Shown here: in pieces, positions 17,065 through 26,328 of the stretch | Layout: every line of letters starts with the position of its first letter | How positions within the stretch are numbered: position 1 is the first letter of the stretch | NCBI GenBank assembly: GCA_021737225.1 | Contig: JAIPEJ010000004.1 | Span: forward strand, 1 to 40,617 | Length of the DNA stretch: 40,617 nucleotides | Direction: 5' to 3' | Source of the DNA: Desulfobacteraceae bacterium | GTDB taxonomy: Bacteria > Desulfobacterota > Desulfobacteria > Desulfobacterales > Desulfosalsimonadaceae | Made by a program: the position numbers and the translations under genes | Notes under the pieces: generated by a model | Seen by the model: the letters and a program-made list of their open reading frames with translations, nothing else | The model's database searches: none | What the model was told of the DNA's origin: nothing

Positions 17065-17611
17065 GGATCTCCTTTTCCTTGTCCTTGTATATCTCGTCGA
17101 TCTGCTTGATATGCTCGTCGGTCAGCTTCTGAACTTCGTCAAAACCCTTGCCGACATCGTCTTCCGAGGCATCCCCGTCCTTTTTGAGGGTCTTTAACGA
17201 ATCGTTGGCATCCCTGCGGATATTGCGCACCGCGATCCGGTAGTCCTCGCAGGTCTTGTTGACCTGCTTGACAATGTCCTTGCGCCGGTCCTCGGTCAGC
17301 GGTGGAATGGTAATGCGGATAATTTTTCCGTCGCTTGAAGGCGTCAGCCCCAAGTTGGATTTCATGATCGCTTTTTCGATCTCCTTGACCGCCGACGGAT
17401 CCCAGGGCTGAATTGTAATTAAACGGCTTTCCGGGACCGAAAGCGAGGCGATCTGGTTCAGCGGAGTGGGCGTACCGTAATAATCCACCCGCACGTCATC
17501 CAGGATGCTCAACGAGGCGCGCCCGGTACGGATCTTCTGGAGATCCTTTTTCAGCGCGTCCACCGACTTGTTCATCTTTTCCTTTGCTTCGCTGATAATC
17601 GAATCGATCAT
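17054..17611 (-). CDS. frr: Ribosome recycling factor
   Basis: 185 residues, the usual length. The first half carries KIRTGRASLSILDDVRVDYYGT and the second PPLTEDRRKDIVKQVNKTCEDYRIAVRNIRRDAN, the signature of the three-helix-bundle domain. It splits post-termination ribosomes with EF-G. The final glutamate-rich helix ends in IYKDKEKEILEV, as usual. It follows pyrH after a 137-bp spacer with repeats and overlaps uppS. The order tsf-pyrH-frr-uppS-cdsA is conserved across many bacteria. Confidence 0.97.
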   Translation of the reverse strand: MIDSIISEAKEKMNKSVDALKKDLQKIRTGRASLSILDDVRVDYYGTPTPLNQIASLSVPESRLITIQPWDPSAVKEIEKAIMKSNLGLTPSSDGKIIRITIPPLTEDRRKDIVKQVNKTCEDYRIAVRNIRRDANDSLKTLKKDGDASEDDVGKGFDEVQKLTDEHIKQIDEIYKDKEKEILEV

Positions 17612-17623
17612 GGCCGCTCACCT

Positions 17624-17658
17624 GTTCAAGGTTCAAGGTTCAAAGTTCAAGGTTCAAG
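17624..17658. repeat. Tandem GTTCAAG heptamer array (5 units)
   Basis: Five consecutive 7-base units, GTTCAAG four times and GTTCAAA once, between frr and pyrH. A degenerate second array of the same heptamer lies at 22365-22406. Noncoding; function unknown. Confidence 0.85.
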
Positions 17659-17702
17659 GTGTGTCCAGATCCGGAATCTGTGCCATTATGTTGCGCCCGA
17701 AT

Positions 17703-17727
17703 GGGGACGCAAATTTTATCTGTCCCC
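17703..17727. repeat. GGGGAC/GTCCCC palindrome (REP-like)
   Basis: GGGGAC at 17703-17708 pairs with GTCCCC at 17722-17727 around an AT-rich loop (GCAAATTTTATCT). A related CAGATTT-type palindrome occurs at 29007-29027. The pattern is like REP-type elements. Confidence 0.45.
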
Positions 17728-17748
17728 GGAATACGGGAAAACTTATCC

Positions 17749-18474
17749 CTACTGGGTAATTTCGTAAATGCGCGTGCCGATGGATTCCCCGCAGATCACA
17801 CCGCGGGTATTGCCTTGCTGCTTGAGATTGAAAACCACCAGCATCAGCCGGTTATCCATGGCCAGCGAAATCGCGGTGGAATCCATGACGTGCAGCCGCT
17901 TTTCCAGCACAGACATGTAATCGATGTTGTCGATAAACCGGGCCGCCTTGTCATGCACCGGGTCCATGTCATAGACGCCGTCGACCTTGGTGGCCTTGAG
18001 CAATACCTCGGCGTGTATTTCCGCGGCTCTTAAAACTGCGGCCGTATCCGTGGTAAAATACGGATTTCCGGTACCTGCGGCAAATATCACCACCCTTCCC
18101 TTTTCCAGGTGCCGAATGGCCCTGCGGCGGATATAGGGCTCGGCCATCTGGTGCATGGAAATGGCCGAAAGTACCCGCGTGGGCACGTCGACTTTTTCCA
18201 GGGCATCCTGGAGGGCCAGGCTGTTCATTACCGTGGCCAGCATGCCCAGATAGTCGGCCGAAGCCCGATCCATTCCCTGGGAACTTCCGGCCATGCCCCG
18301 GAATATATTGCCGCCTCCCACCACCAGAGCAGTTTCCACGCCGAGTGCGGCGATGGATTTTACTTCCTCGGCCACATAGCGGAGGGTCTCCGGGCTGATG
18401 CCGTACTGCTCATCGCCCATGAGGGCTTCGCCGCTTAACTTAAGTAGTACGCGCGAAAACTTGGGTTGCTCCAA
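17749..18474 (-). CDS. pyrH: UMP kinase
   Basis: Amino-acid-kinase-fold enzyme that phosphorylates UMP to UDP. Seen: [14 protein letters not shown] at the N-terminus, [10 protein letters not shown], the [13 protein letters not shown] phosphate-binding segment, and [13 protein letters not shown]. The start is assigned to TTG at 18474: it gives 241 residues, the family's usual length, sits four bases after the tsf stop and has GGGGAG about nine bases upstream. The longer frame from ATG at 18531 would overlap tsf by 53 bases and add 19 residues with no family match. It is the third gene of the rpsB-tsf-pyrH-frr block. Confidence 0.94.
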   Translation of the reverse strand: MEQPKFSRVLLKLSGEALMGDEQYGISPETLRYVAEEVKSIAALGVETALVVGGGNIFRGMAGSSQGMDRASADYLGMLATVMNSLALQDALEKVDVPTRVLSAISMHQMAEPYIRRRAIRHLEKGRVVIFAAGTGNPYFTTDTAAVLRAAEIHAEVLLKATKVDGVYDMDPVHDKAARFIDNIDYMSVLEKRLHVMDSTAISLAMDNRLMLVVFNLKQQGNTRGVICGESIGTRIYEITQ

Positions 18475-18478
18475 AATT

Positions 18479-19078
18479 TCAGCTCTCCCCGATCTGAAAG
18501 CGGGCAAACCGGTTAATGGTGATTTTCTCACCGGTTTTTGCGATCATTTCGTTGATCACGTCTGAAATCGTCAGGTTCGTGTCCCGGATGTAGAGCTGGT
18601 TCATCAGGCACGATTCCTTGTAGAATTTGTTCATCTTGCCTTCGACGATTTTCTCTGCAACATCCTCGGGCTTGCCCATTTCAAGCGCCTGCTGGCGATA
18701 GATTTCCTTTTCCCGGGCGACCGCGTCCTCCGGAATATCTTCCGGGACCACGCCGAGCGGGCTGGAAGCCGCGATATGCATGGCAATATTCTTGGCAAAC
18801 TCCTTGAATTCGTCGGTCTTGGCCACAAAATCGGTTTCGCAGTTGACTTCCACGAGCACCCCGATTTTGCCGCCCATGTGAATATAGGATTGGATAACGC
18901 CGTCTGCGGCCACCTTGCCGGCCCGCTTTTTCGCGGTGGCAAGCCCTTTTTTACGCAGGTAATCGGCTGCTTTTTCCATATCGCCTTCGCACTCGGTGAG
19001 TGCTTCCTTGCAGTCCATAATCCCGGCCCCGGACCGGTCGCGGAGCTGCTTGACCATATCTGCACTTATCGTTGCCAT
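18479..19078 (-). CDS. tsf: Elongation factor Ts (short form)
   Basis: About 199 residues, the nucleotide exchange factor of EF-Tu. The N-terminal UBA-like part [20 protein letters not shown] and the [16 protein letters not shown] core motif are present. The protein is of the short type with one core subdomain, against about 283 residues in E. coli, as in many thermophiles, cyanobacteria and Desulfobacterota. The ATG at 19078 is preferred over 19081 because GGAGAG then sits seven bases upstream; the rpsB stop TAA overlaps the other ATG. Co-transcribed with rpsB. Confidence 0.95.
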   Translation of the reverse strand: MATISADMVKQLRDRSGAGIMDCKEALTECEGDMEKAADYLRKKGLATAKKRAGKVAADGVIQSYIHMGGKIGVLVEVNCETDFVAKTDEFKEFAKNIAMHIAASSPLGVVPEDIPEDAVAREKEIYRQQALEMGKPEDVAEKIVEGKMNKFYKESCLMNQLYIRDTNLTISDVINEMIAKTGEKITINRFARFQIGES

Positions 19079-19080
19079 CA

Positions 19081-19986
19081 TTACTCTCCTGTATTTGCCG
19101 CTTCTTCAGATTCTTCGGATTTTCCGGGTGCTTCCGCCTGGGTGTCGGCTGCATCAGACTCCTTGCCGGCCGATGCCTTGCGGATCACCTCGACCACCGG
19201 TCCCTGTTCGTCTTCTTCCATCATGCGGCGTTCAACCGTGCCCTCGGCCTGCTGTTCGGTCTCCTCGGCCTGCTTGTCCTTCTCGGCCTGCAGCTTTTCC
19301 TCCCGGCGCTGGGCGCCCTCGATTGCAGCATCCGCAATCCTGGAGGTAATGAGCCGGATAGAGCGGATGGCATCATCATTGCCCGGGATCACGTAATCGA
19401 TCGTGTCCGGATCGCAGTTGGTGTCCACGACGGCCACCACCGGAATCCCCAGCCGGATGCCCTCGCGCACGGCGATGGCCTCTTTTTTGGGGTCCACGAT
19501 AAACATCGCACCGGGCAGGTTCTTCATGGCGCGAATACCGCCGAGGTTGCTGTCCAGCTTGGCCCGCTCCTTTAACATATATACCCGTTCCTTCTTGGGG
19601 TACATGTTAATGGAGCCGTCGTTTTCAATGGTATTTAAGTAATTGAGCCGCTCGATGCTTTTTTTCACCGTTGGAAAATTGGTGAGCATCCCGCCGATCC
19701 ATCGGTTGTGCACGTAAAACATTTCGCACCGATTGGCTTCCTCGTAGATCGATTCCCGCGCCTGCTTCTTGGTGCCCACGAAAAGCACGCTTTTGCCGCC
19801 TGCCACCGTATCTGCCACAAAGTCATAGGCGGTCCGAAACATCCGGACCGTCTGCTGCAGATCAACAATGTAAATCCCGTTTCTGGCCCCGAAGATGTAC
19901 TTTTTCATCTTGGGATTCCATCGCCGGGTCTGGTGACCGAAATGGACACCCGCCTCGAGCAGTTCCTTCATTGTCACGTACGCCAT
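19081..19986 (-). CDS. rpsB: 30S ribosomal protein S2 with acidic C-terminal tail
   Basis: 301 residues. The S2 core (about 1-230) is intact: [40 protein letters not shown] and [13 protein letters not shown]. It is followed by about 70 extra residues rich in Glu, Gln and Ala, a low-complexity acidic tail not found in E. coli S2 (241 residues). The start at 19986 was chosen because AAGGAG lies seven bases upstream; a 12-residue extension to 20022 lacks homology. First gene of the long minus-strand cluster. Confidence 0.96.
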   Translation of the reverse strand: MAYVTMKELLEAGVHFGHQTRRWNPKMKKYIFGARNGIYIVDLQQTVRMFRTAYDFVADTVAGGKSVLFVGTKKQARESIYEEANRCEMFYVHNRWIGGMLTNFPTVKKSIERLNYLNTIENDGSINMYPKKERVYMLKERAKLDSNLGGIRAMKNLPGAMFIVDPKKEAIAVREGIRLGIPVVAVVDTNCDPDTIDYVIPGNDDAIRSIRLITSRIADAAIEGAQRREEKLQAEKDKQAEETEQQAEGTVERRMMEEDEQGPVVEVIRKASAGKESDAADTQAEAPGKSEESEEAANTGE

Positions 19987-20112
19987 GGTCATACTCCTTT
20001 TGCTGCGGTTTTTGGATGCCACCGCCTTTATCCCCCCGGCCGCCGACTTTTCAAAAAAAGCACCGTAGCAAGCCGGTCCAAAGGCGTGTGTAGTTGGTTC
20101 AAAAATTGACTA

Positions 20113-20141
20113 CCTATAACAAAACAGATCCGGGTCCGCAA
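20113..20141 (-). promoter_or_regulatory. Possible promoter of the rpsB cluster
   Basis: On the minus strand TTGCGG (20136-20141), 17 bases, then TATAGG (20113-20118), directly after prmC and about 120 bp before rpsB. The hexamers are imperfect. The long leader would leave room for autoregulation by S2, but I see no defined structure. Confidence 0.3.
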
Positions 20142-20152
20142 TATTTTTATTA

Positions 20153-21046
20153 TCACATTTTCTGCAATATCGCGACCCGGTCATGGCCGGCATAATCCCG
20201 TATAAACCCGGGATCCCCGTAAACGCCGACCTGATCGGAAAATTCCAGGATCGCCGCCTTCTGATCGTATCCGATTTCCAGCAGCAGAACCCCTCCCGGG
20301 GCCAGGTGTTGCGGCGCCCCGCGGATAATTGTCTCGATCGCCGCCATCCCCCTGCCCTGCCCGTCCAGGGCCATGCGGGGTTCATGATCGTGGATCTCTG
20401 GCTGCAGTTCCCCGATCTGCCCGGAAGGCACGTACGGCGGATTGGATACGATCAGGTCAAATCCGGGACCATCTTGCCGGATGGCTTCCATCCAGCTGCC
20501 GGCAAAAAAATGAATACGGCCGGAAACCCCGTTTTGCCAAGCGTTTTTCCGGGCCACCCGCAGGGCTGCATGCGAGCGGTCCACTGCAAAATAAATATGC
20601 CCGGGCCGATCTGCTGCCAGCGAGACCGCTACGGCGCCGGAGCCAGTGCCCAGGTCGATCACCCGCCTGGCGGGGTCGGTTTCATCGGGCAGACGCGCCA
20701 GGGCTGCCTCCACCAGGTGCTCGGTCTCCGGGCGCGGGATCAGCACGTCCGGGGTAACCAAAAATTCCCGGCCCCAGAACTCCTTTTCCCGGAGAATGTA
20801 AGCCACGGGTTCGCGGCGCACCCGCCGGCGGATCATTTCCCGGTAGCCTGCCAGCTCGGGGCCCGACAACGGCTGATCGTGCCGGATATATAAATCAATG
20901 CGCTGCAGCCCCAGAACGGCTGCAAGAAGGATTTCGGCTGTCAGACGGGGGGAATCGATATGGTGGGTGTCAAAATACCCGGCCGTCCATTGAAGTGCGT
21001 CAAGAACGGTCCAGGTCTGCGGTTTCTGCGACTTGTGATTCGGCAT
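20153..21046 (-). CDS. prmC: Peptide chain release factor N5-glutamine methyltransferase
   Basis: 297 residues. An N-terminal helical domain ([27 protein letters not shown]) is followed by a Rossmann methyltransferase domain with the SAM loop [16 protein letters not shown] and the catalytic [14 protein letters not shown]. PrmC methylates the Gln of the GGQ motif in RF1 and RF2. It overlaps the end of prfA, its substrate's gene, by 47 bases, a conserved pairing; no better start inside the frame was seen. Length is close to E. coli PrmC (277). Confidence 0.95.
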   Translation of the reverse strand: MPNHKSQKPQTWTVLDALQWTAGYFDTHHIDSPRLTAEILLAAVLGLQRIDLYIRHDQPLSGPELAGYREMIRRRVRREPVAYILREKEFWGREFLVTPDVLIPRPETEHLVEAALARLPDETDPARRVIDLGTGSGAVAVSLAADRPGHIYFAVDRSHAALRVARKNAWQNGVSGRIHFFAGSWMEAIRQDGPGFDLIVSNPPYVPSGQIGELQPEIHDHEPRMALDGQGRGMAAIETIIRGAPQHLAPGGVLLLEIGYDQKAAILEFSDQVGVYGDPGFIRDYAGHDRVAILQKM

Positions 21047-22100
21047 TCTGTAAAGCCTGTGCCTGGTAATGGGTGGTCAGCTCGTCGACGATTTCATCCA
21101 GGGCGCCCTGCAGCACCTGCTCGAGCTTATACAGGGTCAGTCCGATCCGGTGATCGGTCACGCGTCCCTGCGGAAAATTGTAGGTCCGGATCCGCTCGCT
21201 TCTATCCCCGCTGCCCACCTGGTTGCGCCGCTCCTGGGTGATCTTATCATTTTGCTCCTGGACCTGGATGTCGTAGAGCCGGGCCCGCAGCACCTGCATG
21301 GCCTTTGCCTTGTTTTTGTGCTGGGATTTTTCATCCTGGCAGGTGACCACCAGTCCGCTGGGTGAATGGGTGAGCCTGACAGCGGAGTCCGTGGTGTTAA
21401 CCGACTGCCCGCCCGGACCGCTGGAGCGGAACACATCCACCTCGACGTCGTTGGGATCAAGGTTGACCTCCACGTCCTCGGCTTCGGGCAGAACCGCCAC
21501 GGTAACCGCAGAGGTATGAATCCGGCCCTGGGTTTCGGTGCTGGGCACCCGCTGCACCCGATGGGTGCCGCTTTCGTATTTCAGATTGCTGTAGGCACCC
21601 CTGCCCTTGACCATGGCAATGACTTCCTTGAAGCCGCCCGAGTCCGTCCAGTGGGTATCAATGAGCTCCACTTTCCAGCCCTTGGATTCTGCGTACCGGG
21701 AATACATGCGGAACAGGTCCCCGGCAAACAAGCTGGCCTCTTCGCCGCCGGTTCCGGCGCGGATTTCGAGGATCACGTTTTTTTCGTCATTGGGATCCTT
21801 GGGAATCAGCAGCTTTTTCAGGGATGCTTCCAGTTCGGCCTTCCGGGCATTAAGCGATTCGATTTCGCTTTTGGCCATATCCCGGATCTCCGGGTCGCTG
21901 TCTGAAAGCAATTCCCGGCTCTGTTCAAGCTCCTGGCACACCTGGCGGTACTGCCGGTAAACCTCGACGATCTTTCCCAGTTCCGAGTGCTCCCGGACGT
22001 ACTTGGGATACAGCTCCCGGTCGCCTACCACCGCAGGATCTGAAAGCAGGGTCTCCAGCTCCGCGTAGCGCTTTTCAATTCCCTCTAAACGTTCAAACAT
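21000..22100 (-). CDS. prfA: Peptide chain release factor 1
   Basis: 366 residues. RF1 reads UAA and UAG. The codon-recognition tripeptide of the PxT type is PST at 186-188 within [18 protein letters not shown]. The hydrolysis motif GGQ is at 230-232 in [17 protein letters not shown], with Gln232 the PrmC target. The PxT rather than SPF motif separates it from RF2. It follows rpmE by 17 bp and overlaps prmC, so rpmE-prfA-prmC form one unit. Confidence 0.97.
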   Translation of the reverse strand: MFERLEGIEKRYAELETLLSDPAVVGDRELYPKYVREHSELGKIVEVYRQYRQVCQELEQSRELLSDSDPEIRDMAKSEIESLNARKAELEASLKKLLIPKDPNDEKNVILEIRAGTGGEEASLFAGDLFRMYSRYAESKGWKVELIDTHWTDSGGFKEVIAMVKGRGAYSNLKYESGTHRVQRVPSTETQGRIHTSAVTVAVLPEAEDVEVNLDPNDVEVDVFRSSGPGGQSVNTTDSAVRLTHSPSGLVVTCQDEKSQHKNKAKAMQVLRARLYDIQVQEQNDKITQERRNQVGSGDRSERIRTYNFPQGRVTDHRIGLTLYKLEQVLQGALDEIVDELTTHYQAQALQNAESQVAETADLDRS

Positions 22101-22117
22101 GGACGATCAGCGCCTGT

Positions 22118-22342
22118 TTACTTTTTGCCCTTGGGCTGATAACCGGCTTGCGCATATTTGCGGCGGAACCGCTCAATCCGGCCGGCCGAGTCCACCAGCT
22201 TCTGCTTGCCGGTGTAAAATGGATGGCACTGGGAGCAGATTTCCACGGAAATATTGTCGCGGGTGGAGCCCACGGTAATTTCGTTGCCGCATGCACAGTG
22301 GATGGTTGTTTCCTGGTATTTCGGGTGAATGTCTTTTTTCAT
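22118..22342 (-). CDS. rpmE: 50S ribosomal protein L31, zinc-binding form
   Basis: 74 residues from MKKDIHPKY. The zinc ribbon cysteines are intact: C16-x-C18 and C36-x-x-C39 ([13 protein letters not shown]), so this is the C+ type rather than the zinc-free RpmE2 form. The ATG at 22342 has GAGG eight bases upstream; an upstream GTG three codons earlier is less likely. It lies between rho and prfA, as in many Desulfobacterota. Confidence 0.96.
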   Translation of the reverse strand: MKKDIHPKYQETTIHCACGNEITVGSTRDNISVEICSQCHPFYTGKQKLVDSAGRIERFRRKYAQAGYQPKGKK

Positions 22343-22364
22343 CTCACGCACCTCAATATTTAAA

Positions 22365-22406
22365 GTTCAAGGTTTAAAGTTCAACGTTCAAGGTTCAGGG
22401 TTGACG
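22365..22406. repeat. Degenerate GTTCAAG heptamer array (6 units)
   Basis: Six 7-base units resembling GTTCAAG lie upstream of rpmE, running into a GACGGCTTCGTAAAAAGTC stretch (22403-22421) that resembles another dispersed repeat of deltaproteobacterial genomes. Noncoding. Confidence 0.7.
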
Positions 22407-22465
22407 GCTTCGTAAAAAGTCTATCCAAAGATATTTGAAATTTCATCATGCAAAGACTCCTAAAT

Positions 22466-22500
22466 TCTGACTCCTGACTTCTGACTCCTGACTCCTGAAT
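22466..22500. repeat. Tandem (T/C)CTGACT heptamer array (5 units)
   Basis: Five 7-base units of TCTGACT or CCTGACT, the last degenerate (CCTGAAT), run right up to the rho stop codon. It shares the 7-base period of the GTTCAAG arrays but has a different sequence. Confidence 0.8.
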
Positions 22501-23747
22501 TACGAGTTCATTGCGTCCAGAAACTCTTTGTTCGTTTTCGTGCCCTTCATCTTATCGAGCAAAAACTCAAGACTGTCAACAGGATTTAAGGGAGAAAGCA
22601 GCTTGCGCAGGATCCAGACCCGGTTTAGCGCGTCCGCGTCCAGGAGCAGTTCTTCCTTTCGGGTACCGGAGCGATTGATGTCAATGGCCGGGTACATGCG
22701 GCGGTCCGACAGCTTACGGTCCAGGTGCAGCTCCATGTTGCCCGTGCCCTTGAATTCCTCAAAGATCACCTCGTCCATCCGGCTGCCGGTGTCAATCAGG
22801 GCCGTTGCGATAACCGTGAGGCTGCCGCCTTCCTCGATATTTCGGGCGGCCCCGAAGAACCGCTTGGGCCTGTGCAGGGCATTTGCATCCACACCGCCGG
22901 AAAGCAGCTTGCCGCTGGAAGGCACCGTCATGTTGTATGCCCGGGCCAGTCGCGTAATACTGTCGAGCAAAATGACCACGTGGTTTTTGTGCTCCACCAG
23001 GCGCTTGGCCTTCTCGGCCACCATCTCGGCCACCTGCACGTGGCGCTCGGCCGGCTCATCAAAAGTGGAGCTGACAACTTCGGCATCCACGGAGCGCTGC
23101 ATGTCCGTGACTTCTTCCGGGCGTTCATCAATTAACACCACAAACGGCATAACATTTTTATGGTTGCCGATGATGCTGTTGGCGATATTTTTAAGGAGCA
23201 TGGTTTTTCCGGTTCGGGGCGGGGAAACGATCAACCCGCGCTGGCCGAAACCCAGCGGCGTCATCAGGTCCATGATCCGCATGGAGTAATTGTCCGGCTC
23301 CCGTTCCAGCTTGACCTTCTTTTCCGGAAACAGCGGCGTGAGGTTGTCAAACAGGATCTTTTCCCGCGCGGACTCGGGCTCCTCGAAATTGATCGCCTCC
23401 ACCTTGAGCAGGGCGAAATATCTTTCCGATTCCTTGGGCTGGCGGATCTGCCCGGATACGGTGTCTCCCGTCTTCAGGCTGAAGCGGCGGATCTGGGAGG
23501 GAGATACGTAAATATCATCCGGTCCCGGAAGATAGTTGCAGTCATGAGACCGCAAAAACCCGAATCCGTCCGGCAGGATTTCCAGGGTCCCCTCGCCGTA
23601 GATCAAACCGTTTTTTTCAATGTGCGCCTGCAGCAGGGAAAAAATCAGCTCCTGCTTGCGCATCCGGCCAACGTTTTCAATGTTGAACTTCTTGGCCATC
23701 CGGGTGAGTTCGTTAATTTTTTTGTTTTTTAATTCAACAATGTTCAT
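22500..23747 (-). CDS. rho: Transcription termination factor Rho
   Basis: 415 residues, close to E. coli Rho (419). The N-terminal helical domain ([19 protein letters not shown]) leads into the RNA-binding cold-shock-like domain ([18 protein letters not shown]80 region). The ATPase core follows, with Walker A SPPRTGKT (175-182), Walker [18 protein letters not shown], the Q-loop region [12 protein letters not shown] and the R-loop. It acts as a hexameric RNA translocase that ends untranslated transcripts. No insertion is seen in the RNA-binding domain. The 325-bp leader holds two palindromes and a promoter candidate, which could relate to the autoregulation known for rho genes elsewhere. Confidence 0.97.
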   Translation of the reverse strand: MNIVELKNKKINELTRMAKKFNIENVGRMRKQELIFSLLQAHIEKNGLIYGEGTLEILPDGFGFLRSHDCNYLPGPDDIYVSPSQIRRFSLKTGDTVSGQIRQPKESERYFALLKVEAINFEEPESAREKILFDNLTPLFPEKKVKLEREPDNYSMRIMDLMTPLGFGQRGLIVSPPRTGKTMLLKNIANSIIGNHKNVMPFVVLIDERPEEVTDMQRSVDAEVVSSTFDEPAERHVQVAEMVAEKAKRLVEHKNHVVILLDSITRLARAYNMTVPSSGKLLSGGVDANALHRPKRFFGAARNIEEGGSLTVIATALIDTGSRMDEVIFEEFKGTGNMELHLDRKLSDRRMYPAIDINRSGTRKEELLLDADALNRVWILRKLLSPLNPVDSLEFLLDKMKGTKTNKEFLDAMNS

Positions 23748-23792
23748 TTAGTACCATTCCCTGTTTTTTCTCCTAATTTTTACCCTGAACGA

Positions 23793-23820
23793 TTGATACA
23801 AAAGTACAATCGTGATTCAA
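23793..23820 (-). promoter_or_regulatory. Possible rho promoter within two palindromes
   Basis: Minus-strand TTGAAT (23815-23820), 16 bases, TATCAA (23793-23798), about 45 bp before the rho ATG. The -10 overlaps a palindrome CGATTG...CAATCG (23790-23812), and the -35 overlaps a second, CAATATT-GCAT-AATATTG (23818-23835). Hexamers are imperfect. The remaining spacer up to coaE (23836-24072) shows no gene; it has only short hairpins such as CCGC/GCGG around 23885-23900. Confidence 0.3.
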
Positions 23821-24072
23821 TATTGCATAATATTGCGGCTGCACCCGCGCCTCCCGCGCCGATTTTCGGCAGTCAATTACCGAAATCCGCTTTTGCGGGG
23901 CATCTGCAGCGACAAATCACAAGCATTTGTGTCTATTCAAGAATTAGGTAATAAGAGGCCTGATTTAAGATGTTTAAGAAGGAAACGCGACAACGATATT
24001 AAACGTCCGGGAGGCATGTACGTTTATTTAATGAATAAGACACAAAGATTTACATGTCAATCATTTTCGCCC

Positions 24073-24717
24073 TTATTTTTTACATGCCGCGCGCAATTCT
24101 GCATAAATCCGGTCCACTTCCTCCTGCATTCGACCGATGCTCCCGTTGTTGTCAATAACATAATCCGCGCGTTTTCGTTTCTGCGCTTCGGGCATCTGGG
24201 TCTTCATCAACGCCCCGGCCTCCTGCCGGCTCACATTGTCCCGGTCCATCACCCGCTGAAGCCGATTCTCCATGTCCCCGCTGACCAGGATGACCGCATC
24301 GAAAAACGATTCCAGGCCGGCTTCAAACAATAACGGGACTTCAGCGGCGGCCATGGATGCCCCTTGTTTTTCTGCGTCCGCAAAATGCTTTTCCATCTGC
24401 CGCATTACCTCGGGGTGAACAAAGCCTTCCAGGGTTTTCCGGGCCGCGTCATCGCCAATGATAATCCGGCGCAGGCCGGCCCGGTCGATGCCTCCGTCAG
24501 GGGTCAGGACTTGCCGGCCAAAGTGGTGCACGATTTGATCGTAAGCTTTAGTTCCGGGCTCAACTGCCTGTCGTGCCAGCTCATCGGCGCTGCACACCGA
24601 TACGCCGAGTTCCTGGAGCCGCCGGCACACCAGCGACTTGCCCGAGCCCACGCCGCCGGTCACACCGAGTTTAGGCAGGCGGCGGCAGCCGTCTGTGCGG
24701 GAATCTTTGATATTCAT
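24073..24717 (-). CDS. coaE: Dephospho-CoA kinase
   Basis: 214 residues, the last step of coenzyme A synthesis. The P-loop is GVTGGVGSGKS (about 19-29). The CoA-binding segment VSVCSADELARQAV, FVHPEVMRQ and the EVPLLFEAGLE motif, with Asp/Glu neighbours, are in place. The first 15 residues are not conserved, so the true start may be slightly later, although no better start codon with a ribosome-binding site is seen. It is transcribed divergently from the CCA-type transferase, with 66 bp between starts containing a 6-bp palindrome, and precedes rho on the same strand. Confidence 0.93.
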   Translation of the reverse strand: MNIKDSRTDGCRRLPKLGVTGGVGSGKSLVCRRLQELGVSVCSADELARQAVEPGTKAYDQIVHHFGRQVLTPDGGIDRAGLRRIIIGDDAARKTLEGFVHPEVMRQMEKHFADAEKQGASMAAAEVPLLFEAGLESFFDAVILVSGDMENRLQRVMDRDNVSRQEAGALMKTQMPEAQKRKRADYVIDNNGSIGRMQEEVDRIYAELRAACKK

Positions 24718-24735
24718 TGCAACAGCGTATCTTTT

Positions 24736-24752
24736 CCGCTAATGAGTAGCGG
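24736..24752. promoter_or_regulatory. Palindrome between divergent coaE and cca-type genes
   Basis: CCGCTA, five bases, TAGCGG: a perfect 6-bp inverted repeat flanked by T4 on the left and A-rich sequence on the right. It could be an operator or a small RNA hairpin. It also encloses the upstream candidate ATG (24742) of the + strand gene, which argues for the later start. Confidence 0.25.
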
Positions 24753-24783
24753 TAATAAAAGAAATAACCTCTTACCCGAAAAA

Positions 24784-26157
24784 ATGATTTTAATCAACCC
24801 GAAATTTTTACCCCGCAAGCCCGGCATTTATCTGGTGGGCGGAACCGTGCGCGACTGGATGATCGGCAGGCCAACTGCGGATTATGACCTGGCTGTCACC
24901 GGAGATCCCGCCGGGGTCGCCGAATCCATTGCCGCTGCGGCCGGCAGGCGGGTCGTGGTCATGGGCAGACCCGGCCAATGCGTGTATCGCATCGTTACCG
25001 GCACGGAAACCTATGACGTATCGGCTATCCAGGGAAAAGACATCACCAATGACCTGCTGCGCCGGGACTTTACAATAAATGCCATGGGGCTCCATGTCAA
25101 AACCGAAGAAATCATTGATCCGGCCTGCGGCAGAAAAGACCTGGCCGAACGCCTGGTGCGCATGGTTGCGCCCGGGGCATTTGACGCCGATCCGCTCCGA
25201 CTGCTCCGTGCTTTTCGAATGGCCGCGGTCCTGGACTTTTCCGTGGAGCACCAGACCCTGGCCGCCATTGCCCGGCGGCCGCAAAAAATTGCCGGAGTCG
25301 CCGGCGAGCGCATCCGGGAAGAATGGCTGAAGCTGCTGAAAACCCCGGATTCCACGGACCTGCTTTGGCAGATGCACCAAAGCGGCCTGCTCGAAGCCCT
25401 GATCCCGGAACTCGGAGAGCTCCGGGGCTGCACCCAGAATCAGCATCACCGGGCGGATGCATTTGAACATACCATGCAGGTATGCCAGAGGCTGGAACAA
25501 ATGCTGCGCGAAAATGCCCCGGCTCTGAGCCCCGACCGGGAAAACCGGTATCTGCAGGCAGACCCGGAAAACCTGGTCCTGATCAAGCATGCCGCGCTCA
25601 TCCATGATATAGGCAAGCCCCGGTGCAAAACCGCGGATGAACACGGCGGTATCCATTTTTACGGACACGAAACCGGGGGCGCCGAAATGGCCCGGGAAAT
25701 CAACCGGCGCATGCGCTTTTCCAATGCGGACAACGAATACGTGGTTTTTCTGGTCAAAAATCACCTGCGGCCGCTGTTTTTGTATCTTCTTCATCGGCAG
25801 GCAAAGCTCCGGTCCGAGACCGTCAGCCGGTTTTTCATGAAAACCGCGCCCTGGACGCCGGAGCTGCTCCTGCTGGCAGCCGCGGACATGGCGGGCAAAA
25901 AGGAATCGGATGGCTCCGGTTTTGCGGATTTTGCCCGCATGCTTCTTTCCGAATATGCAAACGAGCACCTGCCCGCCGCCCGCCGCCCGCCCCTGATTAC
26001 CGGCCGCGACCTCATCGAAGAATTCGGCCTTACGCCCTCGCCGCAATTTGCCCGGATTCTGCGCCAGGTGGAGGAAAAACGGCTGGCCGGAAACCTGGAA
26101 AACAGGGAGCAGGCCCTGGCGTTTGTCAAAAAAAATCTCGAAAAATCCAGCAGGTGA
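24784..26157 (+). CDS. CCA tRNA nucleotidyltransferase / poly(A) polymerase family protein with HD domain
   Basis: About 457 residues from the ATG at 24784 (24742 is an alternative; neither has a good ribosome-binding site). The class II nucleotidyltransferase head has YLVGGTVRDWMIGRPTADYDL with the catalytic D-x-D, then RRDFTINAMG and the DPLRLLRAFR motif. An HD phosphohydrolase domain follows (HAALIHDIGKPRCK and HFYGHE). It could be the CCA-adding enzyme, an A-adding enzyme or poly(A) polymerase; these cannot be told apart by eye. The tRNA in this window has its CCA encoded, so repair would be the role if it is CCA-adding. Cytoplasmic. Confidence 0.85.
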   Translation: MILINPKFLPRKPGIYLVGGTVRDWMIGRPTADYDLAVTGDPAGVAESIAAAAGRRVVVMGRPGQCVYRIVTGTETYDVSAIQGKDITNDLLRRDFTINAMGLHVKTEEIIDPACGRKDLAERLVRMVAPGAFDADPLRLLRAFRMAAVLDFSVEHQTLAAIARRPQKIAGVAGERIREEWLKLLKTPDSTDLLWQMHQSGLLEALIPELGELRGCTQNQHHRADAFEHTMQVCQRLEQMLRENAPALSPDRENRYLQADPENLVLIKHAALIHDIGKPRCKTADEHGGIHFYGHETGGAEMAREINRRMRFSNADNEYVVFLVKNHLRPLFLYLLHRQAKLRSETVSRFFMKTAPWTPELLLLAAADMAGKKESDGSGFADFARMLLSEYANEHLPAARRPPLITGRDLIEEFGLTPSPQFARILRQVEEKRLAGNLENREQALAFVKKNLEKSSR

Positions 26158-26180
26158 ACAACACAGAAAAAGCGTGCCCG

Positions 26181-26203
26181 ACTCGCCTTATCCGAGTTTT
26201 TTG
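26181..26203 (+). terminator. Weak intrinsic terminator after the cca-type gene
   Basis: ACTCG (26181-26185) pairs with CGAGT (26193-26197) over a 7-base loop and is followed directly by a T-run. The stem is only five pairs. Confidence 0.4.
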
Positions 26204-26223
26204 TATACCCGTTCAAACTGGGC

Positions 26224-26252
26224 TTGACAGCAAACATCCTTTTTAGTATTGA
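26224..26252 (+). promoter_or_regulatory. Sigma-70-type promoter of adk
   Basis: A perfect TTGACA at 26224-26229, 17 bases, then TATTGA at 26247-26252, about 75 bp before the adk ATG and just after the weak terminator. The spacing and perfect -35 support it; the -10 matches only three of six positions. Confidence 0.5.
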
Positions 26253-26328
26253 AATGCATTTTGCAAATGATACCCGTAAAACGGTTTTCGGCATTGATGT
26301 AAACCTCTGGCAAAAGGAGTAAGCGGCT

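Noticed and set aside
17624-17658. CRISPR-like repeat array
   Set aside because: The units are 7 bases and contiguous with no spacers; no cas genes are present.
23812-24333. 173-codon open frame on the + strand in the rho-coaE spacer
   Set aside because: Half of it is antisense to coaE, and the spacer half has no ribosome-binding site or family pattern.
24808-26046. 412-codon open frame on the - strand
   Set aside because: Complement of the CCA-type transferase gene with no domain or ribosome-binding site.
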